From NCBI RefSeq assembly GCF_016097555.1, contig NC_054699.1, forward strand, positions 4,211,358-4,275,357: 64,000 bases of DNA, given 5' to 3'. Position numbers and translations under genes: made by a program. Numbering within the stretch: the stretch's first letter is position 1; each line of letters starts with the position of its first letter. Shown here in pieces: positions 56,285 to 64,000 of this stretch. The notes below the pieces were generated by a model that saw only the letters and a list, made by a program, of their open reading frames with translations, was not told the DNA's origin and made no database searches. This DNA comes from Gigantopelta aegis (taxonomy: Eukaryota; Mollusca; Gastropoda; Neomphalida; Peltospiridae).

Positions 56285-59200
56285 CTAGTAGTACTAGTAG
56301 TAATCGGAGTAGTAGTAGTAGTAGTAGTAGTAGTAATACTAGTAGTACACGTAGTAATATGAGTAGTAGTAGTAATATTAGTAGTACTCATAGTAATCGG
56401 AGTAGTAGTAGTAGTAGTAGTAGCAGTAGCAGTAGTAGCAGTAGCAGTAGCAGTACATTAGTGTATACTAGTAGTAATTAAGTGATCTCTTTGTTCCAAA
56501 AATGCCATTTTTGTGTACCTGGAGAAAGGACCTTCTATTGATGTCACGTGTAATGTTTTTTTTTCGGCCACCCCTCCTTTAGTTTGAACACGGTACTGCC
56601 CTGATTTTAGTGAATGTTTTACTTACCATTACATGTAAGCCCAGTCCATCCGTACTGACAGCCAGCCGGACAGACGCCAGTCACACGATGACACACGTCC
56701 GCACCGGTACACCGTCCGCACACGCCCTTACACTGGAACCCGAATGTTCCGTTGGGACAGTCTGAAAACAAAAGAACAGAAAATACACCAAACATTTGAA
56801 ATTGTAGTCAAAACATTGTGTTCAGTTAATGTTGTTTTATCTTCTTTCCTCCCCTCCCTCCTTCCCTCCCCCAACCCCTCCCCCCAAAACCCCCCACAAC
56901 AACAACCCACGAAAAAGAAGTAAAAACTCCCAACATTTCAAAGGGCTGTCCCAGAACCGACTACACGGAGAAGCAGAAGTCACGGTAATTGTTATTTCAT
57001 GTCTGATGGGTCTGCTTCCGGAAGGGACTATCTATAGGTTTGGTCTCCGTCCGTCCATCTCTCTGTCTGTCCGTCTGTCCCACGTATGTTTTTTCGGACT
57101 TCTGTTTTTAGCAATGCCTCATTATAATATACTGAGTAAAGATCCCTTGCTGTTAATCGAAAAGAGTAGCCCATGAAGTGGCGACAGAGGGTTTCCTCCC
57201 TCAATATCTGTGTGGTCCTACGTAAATAAAATGTGTTAATTAACCATATGTCCAACGCCATATAAACGTAAATAAAATGTGTTAATTAACCATATGTCCG
57301 ACGCCATATAAACGTAAATAAAATGTGTTAATTAACCATATGTCCAACGCCATATAAACGTAAATAAAATGTGTTAATTAACCATATGTCCAACGCCATA
57401 TAAACGTAAATAAAATGTGTTAATTAACCATATGTCCAACGCCATATAAACGTAAATAAAATGTGTTAATTAACCATATGTCCAACGCCATATAAACGTA
57501 AATAAAATGTGTTAAATGCGTCATTTCCTTCCTTCCTTCCTTCATGGGAATTTGTTCAAGGGCCATAACACTGTAAAACAATTGAATTTATCCATTTGTG
57601 ACAGTTATTGCCCTTGAACATTGATGAGCCCAGCAGGGGACATAATTATATTGCTTTAGCAGTAAGTTCATAAGGTTTGCTTATTTGGTAAGTGTCATGG
57701 CTCATATCGACCACAACAGATCTCTTACTGGCAGAGGCGAGGGCGTAACCGCCAACAAATATTTTTTTTAATTCCATACTGACTAGAAATACCCTTTTTA
57801 TCTAGCTGGAGAAAGTCTTATATACAAGAGCCCAAATTCATTGAGTCTGCCCCTTCCCCACCCCCTCCAAACACGCGGCAGTTATTTTAGGGTGAATACT
57901 CACCGTAAAATTGGAAGCGGATCCAAGTGGGACCAGGAGACCCCCTTCAAATATATTCAAGTGCCTTTTTTATCTGTCTGATTTTTGTTGATATTTTTTC
58001 ATTGGATTGCCCTTTGAGTTGATCCATATGCCTTTTTTTCGTAGCACCCCACCACCTCCCCCAAAAACACACAAAAAATAAACCCCACAAAACCCCCACA
58101 AACAAACAAAAACACAAAACACTAACCCCCCCGAAAAACCCCCAACAACAAAACAAAAAATCCCAAGCCCCCAAAACAATTCAGGATCCGCCCGTGAGTA
58201 GATATAAGAAAAGTTGCAATGAGTTAATACTTACGAGACATGCAGTCTGTGCCCGTCCACCCGTCCGCACACCCGCTGTCGTGACACTGCCCCGTGGTTC
58301 TGTCGCAGACCTCCACGGCGTCGCGGCAGTTGCAAAACTGGTTACACGCCGCGCCGAACCTCCGATCTGCACACTCTGATTGGTTAACAAAACGATTCAA
58401 ATTGTAATAAACAGCACAAACAAAAACAACCCGCACAAAAAAAAAAAACCCGCACCATCAGATATACCATATCATAAATAGAGGATAATAAATGTGTTAC
58501 AAGCCATTTAAACATTTTTGAATTTATGTCCTGAGCGAAATAATTTTCACTTAGTCACGAGCTTTAATAGCGAGTGACAAATGAAAAATATTTCACGAGG
58601 AATATAACTTTGACCAAGCAGAAACATGTCCGCCAGAAAGTGCCCCAGCACTAGTTGGGGAAAAGGGGGGAGGGGGCGGGGGGAGAGAGGCAGCCATATT
58701 TGTACCTTTATGTATATCAAGTAGGAAAAACAGAGTACATTTTAGTCCTCGAGTGGGGGTGCCTCTGCCTCCCTGCCCCGGTTTCTACGGGCCTGCCCTA
58801 CCCTACCCTACTCAGTCGCTTTGATCTTCCAACAACTATATGTTCAGTAAAGTTTACCTGTACAGGCAGATCCCGCCCATCCATCCTGGCATCCGTGTGG
58901 ACACCCCCCGCCGGAGGTGCACATGTCCCCGGGCCGACATTGACCGCACGCAGTGATACATTCTGTTCCTTTCACCTCCCTCGTACAGTCTGAAACACAA
59001 CTAACTTTGTTAGTGTCAAGCCTCATTGCAATCTAACCGAAATCAAATCTAATATCCGCTGGTCTGACACACGGCACTAACTAACGATCGTTGGTGTTAG
59101 GGAAGTATAGTAAGTGGTTACAGGAGCCTAAGTTTGCAATGCCAGAAGTAACCATTGAACAGTGAAGACTCTCTGAAGCAGATCTAACTGAAATCAAATG

Positions 59201-62200
59201 TTAGTTGCCAAATATCCGTTGGCACTAACGATCGCTGGTAATAGTGGAGTATGACAGCAGCCTAAATTTACAATTATATCAGAAGTAACCACTGAACACA
59301 CTCCGAAATAGTAAGACTAGGTTTACAACAAACGCTGATGGGAAATGGCAGGAATGATGCAGTTCTAGAGACAAGTTTTAGGATGTGAAAATGGACAGCA
59401 AAATTAGTCTTATTAGGTAAACGACAAGACGCTGTCAGATCACGAAGACAAGGTGTGGGAACGAAAGAAAAGAAAGGAAAGGGAGCAACGATATTTTGGA
59501 AAATCTGAATATCGCCAACACCATTTTGTGTTCAGGTGAACACTTGTCTCTAAACAGTCCTCTCGAGCGTATAAAGCTGCTAAACGTTTTATGGCAGCAG
59601 TGTTATGACTGGTCAAATAATTTAACGTCATTGCAATATCAAAGGGTCAGCATTGGTGTGCTTCGGACCTAATGCTGGTTACTACTAAACTTATAGTATG
59701 CATAATCTTATTGCAAACACGAATAGTTCCTTTTATTTATTTATTTATTTATTTATTTATTCATTCATTTATTTTACCTTGACACCCAGGACCAGACCAG
59801 TGACCTCTACAGCCACTCGCCGAACACGCTCCGGAAACTTTGTCGCACACTTCCGCCTGATCACGACAGTTGCACCGCTTGTCACACTCCTCGCCAAACC
59901 AAAAATCACTACACTCTGGATGGAAAAAGAAAACACATACAGTTAAAGTTTGTTTTGTTTAACGAAACCACCAGAGCACATTGATTTATTAATCGTCGAC
60001 TATTGGATGTCAAACATTTGGGGCCAAATTTACAAAGCCTGTTTTATACTTACACGCGTGTAACTACATACATTTACAGTGCTTAAACACCTCTTTTATA
60101 CTTACACACGTGTAACTACAGACATTTACAGTGCTTAAACACCTGCGTTTAAGAAAAAACAGGCTTCGTAAATTCAGCCCTAAGGCTTGGTACTTTTGAC
60201 GTAAAATCTCAGAGAGGAAACCCACTACATTTCCCCCGTTAGTAGCAAGGAATCTTTTATATGTACCATCTCACAGACAGGATAGTACATTAACCACGGC
60301 GTTTGATATACTAATCGTGGTGCACTGGCTGGAACGAGAAACAGCCCAATGGCTCCATCAACAGGGAGTAAAGACATAAATACCAGAATGGGAAAACAAA
60401 GCAAGGAACTAATTTTATACGCCCTTCTTTGACAGGTCATGTTGTTATGGTATGACGTTGTCCGTCCGTAAAGTTTTCATTTCCGGAGCATATCTTCCTT
60501 ATCAATTCACATCAAACTTTGCATGCTAGTACAACTTAGGATGGCGGTGTGTTGTGCACCATAACTAGGTCACCGCGACCTACTTTTCACGCATTACAGC
60601 ACATTAAAGGAAATCCTTGTCCGGACCATTTCTTCCTTATTAATTCATATAGAATCATCAAACATACAACTTGGGATGGTGGTGTGTCGCGTACCATAAC
60701 TAGGTCACCGCGACCTACTTTTCACGCATTACAGCACATTAAAGGAAATCCTTGTCCGGGCCATTTCTTCCTTATTAATTCATATAGAATCATCAAACAT
60801 ACAACTTGGGATGGTGGTGTGTCGCGTACCATAACTAGGTCACCGCGACCTACTTTTCACGCATTACAGCACATTAAAGGAAATCCTTGTCCGGGCCATT
60901 TCTTCCTTATTAATTCATATAGAATCATCAAACATACAACTTGGGATGGTGGTGTGTCGCGTACCATAACTAGGTCACCGCGACCTACTTTTCACGCATT
61001 CATGCACATCAAGGGAATAGAGTTATGGTGCATGTACTGGCGTAGCCGGGGAAGGGGCATGAGTGCCATACTTACCCCAATCACCCCCCCCCTCACCTTT
61101 TATATGCCTGTTGCCCGATAGCACGTGTAAAGGAGAGAGTGTGTGTGTGGGGGGGGGGGGGGGGGGGGGGCGCACCACAATATAAAATTGTAGCTTTGAT
61201 AATGGTTCACCTGTAAACGAAAACGTAATGATATTCATATTGCCGATGCCATGCAACTGGATCACGGGATATTTCTTACATAAGAAATCTACAATGCCCT
61301 AATGGTGTGACCCTTCATCAAACACAGATTTCACGAATAACAGATTCTTCTACAACGTTGTATTCTTTGCGAGGTTGGGTTATGGCAGGCTAAGTATGTT
61401 TGTACATTCTATAAAACTAGAAAACATTTAAAAATAATAATTATAAAATGAAATAAAATGAGATGCCATATTTTCCGAACACAGTTCTTCATTTACGTAC
61501 CATACACCTGCACCTCACAGAGACTGATGAGGTACTCGCCCCTGGCTCCCTGACTCCCAGGTGGCAGCACGATCGTAACCTTTGACCCGTACAGAGGCCG
61601 CGCGCACGTGATGAGGTGATAGGGAGGCGTCTTAAATCCGACGGAGTGGTTATAGCACACCTGCCCGTCCACCAACACCTGGAACCCTCGCAGTCGATGA
61701 TCAACTGGAAGAAAACAATTAACAGACGTAGGTCAAGGATGGACAACTTGGACGTTAAGGAAGAAAACGACGAAGAATAATAAAATAACAAAACAAAAAA
61801 GAAGAAGAAGAAGAAGAAAAAGAAGAAAAAGAAGAAGAAGAAAAAGGGACAACAAGAAGGAAGCAGACGAAGAAGAAAAAGGGAGAAGAAGAAGGAAGTA
61901 GAAGAAGAAGGGAAAACAAAAAAGACAAAAAAAGAAAAGAAAAAGACGGAAAAGTAGAAGAAGTATAGTAGAAGAAGAAGAAGACAACGAAGAAAAAGGG
62001 AGAAGAAGAAGTAAGTAAAATAATAATAAGAAGGCAGAAAAAAAAGACGAAGAAGAAAAATGAGAAGAAGAAGAAAAAGAAAAGACAACGAAGAAGAAGA
62101 CCAAGAAAAAAAGAAAGAAAGAAATGTTTTATTTAACGACGCACTCAGCACATTTTATTTACGGTTATATGGCGTCAGACATATGGTTAAGGACCACGCA

Positions 62201-63647
62201 GATTTTGAGAGGAAACCCGCTGTCGCCACATAGGCTACTCTTTTACGACAGGCAGCAAGGGATCTTTTATTTGCGCTTCCCACAGGCAAGATAGCACAAA
62301 CCATGGCCTTTGTTGAACCAGTTATGGATCACTGGTCGGTGCAAGTGGTTTACACCTACCCATTGAGCCTTGCGGAGCACTAACTCAGGGTTTGGAGTCG
62401 GTATCTGGATTAAAAATCCCATGCCTCGACTGGGATCCGAACCCAGTACCTACCAGCCTGTAGACCGATGGCCTGCCACGACGCAACCGAGGCCGGGGTC
62501 AAGAAGACCAAGAAGACGAAAAAGAAGAAAAAAGAAGACCAAGGAGAAGAAGAAGACGACGACAGAGAAGAAGATAAAGAAGAAGAAGATAAAGAAGAGG
62601 AAGAAGAAAGAGAAGAAGAAAACAAGTCCAAGAAGAAGAAGACGACGACGACGAACAAGAAGAAGAAGAAGAAGAAGAAGAAAAAAGAAGGAAGTAGAAG
62701 AAAAAGAAGACGACGAGGAAGAAAACCAAGAAGAAAAAGAAGAAAAAAGAAAACCAAGAAGAAGAAGACGACAGAGCAGAAGAAGAAGAAAAGAAGTCCA
62801 AGAAGACGACGACAACAAAGAAGAAGAAGAAGGAGAAGGAAGAAGAAGAGGATGACAACGACGACGACGACGAGTGTATACTCACAGACGGAGGAGCTCG
62901 TCCTCTCCTTGACTCTCCAGTTGGTGGGTCTGTAGATCCCGACCCGCGTCACCCGGTGCACGGACCCCAGGTCCACTCGCCACCACGCCGTCACGTTGTC
63001 CGTGACGTTCGTGTGAGAACAGCTGCCCTTCCAGTAGTTGAAGGCGTGGTCCGCCCACGTGTCGCCATCTACCGCCAGGTCGGCTGATTTCAGTCCGCAC
63101 ACCGCCCAGTTGTAGTCCGGACACATGGTCGAGTCATCCAGTGTGGTACTTTGTTGTGCCGGTCTGCCTCTCGCTATGTTCTCTGTAATAAAATGGTATG
63201 AAACATATGAGTACTTTGTTAAAGACTGGCAATGCAATAGATTTACGATAAGTAGGGTTCAACCTGTTCATTGCTAAATTAACCAACTGCTAATATTTAT
63301 ACAAAGTGGCAACAACATTTAGTCTTTGGCTAGTAATATAATGTTCTTTAAATTCGCTATTGAACAACTTTCACTGAAATTCTATACATATCTAAAACAA
63401 AATACTGGGTATTTTGACTTTCAGCTACTGGCTATTTTAACTTATTTTTATTTTGATTAAGGCATGTAGGCTGACATTCTTTTTTCAGTTCGTTTCAGTC
63501 GGATCTAGTAATCCGTTGGACCCTGTAACTATGGAGGAAAATACGTACGTCTTTGACACGTGACCCCCGACCATCCGGGTTTACAATCTCCAGTCGTGCA
63601 GGTGAAATTCGCGGAACAGTCATTTTGGCAGTGGCACTGTGAAAGTT
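49790..63647 (-). CDS. Transmembrane receptor with FTP (fucolectin-like) domain and eight EGF-like repeats; 5' end beyond the window
   Basis: The domain layout fits molluscan 'multiple EGF-like domains' or scavenger-receptor-F-like proteins, which are surface adhesion or recognition receptors. Exons on the minus strand are 63549-63647, 62886-63182, 61501-61704, 59778-59915, 58858-58989, 58235-58375, 56627-56761, 56020-56157, 55580-55714, 53550-53687, 52760-52894, 52199-52249, 51348-51420 and 49790-49916. All have AG/GT borders. Every exon from the first to the linker is phase 1-1, and the transmembrane exon ends in phase 2. The spliced frame is open for about 647 codons. Order: Cys-rich CHCQNDC exon, FTP domain, eight EGF exons, a 17-residue linker, a helix (GEIVAISFGVLLASVIPITA), then HLRRKRKK as stop-transfer and a 41-residue tail ending in a TAG. 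Signal peptide and first exon must lie right of the window. No break is seen. Ligand unknown. Confidence 0.88.
50865..51251. mobile_element. hAT-like MITE rich in ATCGATT/ATCGGTT words
   Basis: The ends TAGTGTTGGGTATCGATTG and CGCTGGAACATCACTA are inverted in their outer bases (TAGTGwTG). The flanks 50857-50864 ATATAACC and 51252-51259 GTATAACC agree in 7 of 8 positions, fitting an 8-bp target duplication. It lies in the intron between the transmembrane and short tail exons. Confidence 0.72.
52313..52498. mobile_element. MITE, 186 bp, CAGGCGCGGATTCAGG ends
   Basis: The right end CCTGGATCCGCGCCTG is the inverted match. It is the same family as 33789-34196. The interior has GGGGCCCGCCCC and GGGTTTTGGGCCCC words. 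Confidence 0.75.
52760..59915 (-). CDS. Eight EGF-like exons of the receptor
   Basis: Each exon is 132-141 bp, phase 1-1 and encodes one Cys-rich module starting x-C-x(4)-F/Y-G-x(2)-C (exon E, DCTREVKGTEC, is slightly different). In protein order they alternate between two kinds. A C-x-C-RD kind (RCNCRDQAEVCD, FCNCRDAVEVCD, KCECRDTQEVCD) is at 59778, 58235 and 56020. A C-G-x-C kind (CGQC, CGRC, CGYC, CGHC, CGHC) is at 58858, 56627, 55580, 53550 and 52760. The module at 55580-55714 ends CLARRKEPFC instead of the usual G-W-x-G-x-x-C, so it is atypical. The modules should form a rigid extracellular stalk. Confidence 0.87.
52963..53150 (-). mobile_element. SINE 3' half in a receptor intron
   Basis: The minus strand ends AGCGGTGTCGTTACACAAAA. 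The core AAAAGATCCCTTGCTAATAA is present; the tRNA head is missing. Confidence 0.78.
53795..54070 (+). repeat. (GT)n-rich simple repeat
   Basis: GTGTGT runs with TATG and GATT interruptions in a receptor intron; the frames through it are artefacts. A second (GT)n run lies at 54697-54770. Confidence 0.95.
54078..54467. mobile_element. TTAA-flanked MITE, 390 bp
   Basis: TTAAAGGGGCATTCCTGAGT and GTTTGCTGCAATG at the left are inverted by ACAATGCGGCAAACTCGAGA and ATGTCCCTTTAA at the right. It is the best-preserved copy of the family also seen at 25682 and 40258. Confidence 0.8.
55048..55201. repeat. Tandem duplication of about 77 bp with GAA runs
   Basis: GAAAGAAGAAGAAGATGAAG, then GGGATCGTCCGATCTTGTTT and CCATGGTCAGCCATT, occurs twice; each copy holds the palindrome-like CGTCCGATC word and a GAA tract of different length. 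Confidence 0.85.
56200..56480 (+). repeat. (AGT)n / (AGC)n triplet repeat
   Basis: AGT units with an AGC run of about 12 units at 56237-56269 and scattered changes. It starts about 40 bp from the acceptor of the EGF exon at 56020-56157. Long Ser or Thr frames here are artefacts. Confidence 0.95.
57120..57545 (+). mobile_element. SINE 3' half with an internal 46-bp tandem expansion
   Basis: SINE core sequence (AAGATCCCTTGCTGTTAATC, GGCGACAGAGGGTTTCCTCC) is followed by six copies of a 46-bp unit at 57236-57511 (TTAATTAACCATATGTCCAA, CGCCATATAAACGTAAATAA, AATGTG). It then ends with TTAAATGCGTC and a TTCC tail. The unit is the SINE's own subterminal segment. Confidence 0.85.
57911..58196. mobile_element. 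Possible MITE with GCGGATCC ends and a C/A-rich interior
   Basis: GGAAGCGGATCCAAGTGGG at the left and AGGATCCGCCCGTG at the right are roughly inverted. The interior is C/A-rich on the plus strand, giving Gly/Phe-rich minus-strand frames that are artefacts. It ends 39 bp before the donor side of an EGF exon. Confidence 0.4.
59946..60368 (-). mobile_element. SINE interrupted by a MITE (60020-60182)
   Basis: The SINE tail (minus strand GGTTTCGTTAAACAAAACAA) begins at 59946 and the core resumes at about 60183 and runs to 60368. The interrupting block starts GGGCCAAATTTACAAAGCCT and ends AGGCTTCGTAAATTCAGCCC, inverted over about 25 bp. It contains two copies of a unit with TTTTATACTTACAC and CATTTACAGTGCTTAAACAC. 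Confidence 0.8.
60427..61010 (+). repeat. 135-bp tandem repeat, about four copies
   Basis: ATAACTAGGTCACCGCGACC occurs at 60561, 60696, 60831 and 60966, spaced exactly 135 bp. The later copies are nearly identical and the first is more diverged. Since 135 is a multiple of three, a repeating open frame arises (60549-61121) that has no independent support. Confidence 0.93.
61501..63182 (-). CDS. Two exons encoding the FTP/F5-8C-like lectin domain of the receptor
   Basis: Exon 62886-63182 (99 codons) begins, after splicing, with QNIARGRPAQQST, the usual N-I-A-x-G/R-x-P-A start of FTP domains. It continues with LAVDGDTWADHAF, CSHTN and WWRVDLGSVHRVTRVGIYRP. Exon 61501-61704 (68 codons) continues with FDHRLRGFQVLVDG and closes with LCEVQVYG. 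FTP domains fold as a jelly-roll and many bind fucose-containing glycans, but the exact H-x-R-x-D-G sugar-binding pattern of true F-type lectins was not identified, so sugar binding is unproven. The intron between the exons holds about 750 bp of GAA-rich purine sequence and a SINE. Confidence 0.85.
61735..62878. repeat. Long GAA/AAG-rich purine tract split by a SINE
   Basis: About 370 bp (61735-62107) and 378 bp (62501-62878) of almost pure purine (AAGAAGAAG with GAC and AAAA words) surround the SINE. The right part ends 8 bp from the splice donor of the first FTP exon. The Lys/Arg and Ser/Phe/Leu frames are artefacts. Confidence 0.95.
62108..62500 (-). mobile_element. Full-length tRNA-derived SINE, 393 bp, inside the purine tract
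   Basis: Head at the high end on the minus strand (CCCCGGCCTCGGTTGCGTCG, B-box TGGGTTCGGATCCCAG). The tail is TCGTTAAATAAAACATTTC and TTTC repeats. AAGAAGACCAAGAA at 62094-62107 and 62501-62514 is the target duplication. Close relative of 25772-26155. Confidence 0.92.
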
Positions 63648-63939
63648 CTGGAATAATAAAATCGAATAGTAGACAATAGAACTAAGAAGCACAATAATTA
63701 TTGGCATATCTCATGTGATCTTTTACTGACCGAGTGGTCCAGAGGAACAGTAAGTAAAACGTATACAAATGAAGTTTCCTTCAAATAGCTGTCCAAAGGC
63801 GGCACACTAATAAATTCAGATATATGTCTTAAAAACTAGATCCAGAAACACATTGGCGGATATAGAGAGGAGTCACAGGAACTACAGGGTTCCGTTCCCG
63901 TTTTGAAGTGCCCTTCTCAATCTAATTAAAATTAGCCAG

Positions 63940-63955
63940 GGGGTAGGTTCGGATG

Positions 63956-63987
<32 letters not shown>

Positions 63988-64000
63988 CTGAAGCAAATAG
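63940..64000. mobile_element. Partial copy of the MITE seen at 9008-9181
   Basis: GGTTCGGATGACC, a C homopolymer of about 29, then GCTGAAGCAAATAG, as in the middle of 9008-9181. It runs off the window edge. Confidence 0.6.

Noticed and set aside
56179-56481. 100-codon poly-Ser frame
   Set aside because: AGT/AGC triplet repeat in an intron.
60549-61121. 190-codon frame with repeating TRSPRPTFHALQHIKGNPCP
   Set aside because: 135-bp tandem repeat read in frame; no homologous domain recognised and it lies in an intron on the other strand from the host gene.
61489-62885. Ser/Phe/Leu and Lys/Arg-rich frames of up to 220 codons
   Set aside because: GAA/AAG purine tract. Only the ends that overlap the FTP exons are real coding sequence.

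Overview
The window looks like nuclear DNA of a mollusc, probably a gastropod; the species cannot be read from it. The evidence is split genes with GT-AG introns, many tRNA-derived SINEs ending in TCGTTAAACAAA or TCGTTAAATAAA (a style known from molluscan V-SINE/RUDI-type families), several MITE families, a Polinton fossil, a Gypsy-type LTR element, and a receptor that joins a fucolectin-like (FTP) domain to a chain of EGF-like exons, a gene type expanded in molluscs.

Layout, left to right. (1) 583-2734, minus strand: the first two coding exons of a Na+/K+-ATPase beta-subunit gene that runs off the left edge. (2) 4024-7447, minus: a decayed copy of a multi-copy invertebrate family (PIN/FEN1-like core, Cys-rich tail), interrupted by a 104-bp tandem array. 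(3) About 7510-11380, minus: a broken Polinton/Maverick with two MITEs inside it. (4) 11727-19108: a SINE split by a 7.1-kb Gypsy-like LTR retrotransposon with two LTRs and a 5-bp target duplication. (5) 19903-20818: a truncated LTR of the same family in opposite orientation, ending about 70 bp before the start codon of (6) FBXO45 (F-box/SPRY protein), plus strand, three coding exons in 20888-31479. Its 8.3-kb first intron is packed with transposons and a 2.4-kb minisatellite of 78-bp units. (7) 31480-42260: no gene recognised; SINEs, MITEs and simple repeats. (8) 42262-63647, minus: a transmembrane FTP/multi-EGF receptor. Fourteen exons keep an open, phase-compatible frame: an N-terminal Cys-rich exon, two FTP exons, eight EGF exons, a linker, a transmembrane exon and a short tail exon. 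A further large exon at 42262-42934 has the right phase to be an alternative tail. Between the two tail exons lies a 5.85-kb satellite of 131-bp units containing an assembly gap, and the satellite overlaps the short tail exon.

The three host genes are not a functional cluster: an ion-pump subunit, a ubiquitin-ligase adaptor and a probable adhesion/scavenger or immune receptor. The most notable points are the satellite that overlaps a receptor tail exon, and the LTR remnant at the FBXO45 5' end whose in-frame ATG could extend the protein. All calls come from reading the sequence; no database search or transcript data were used.
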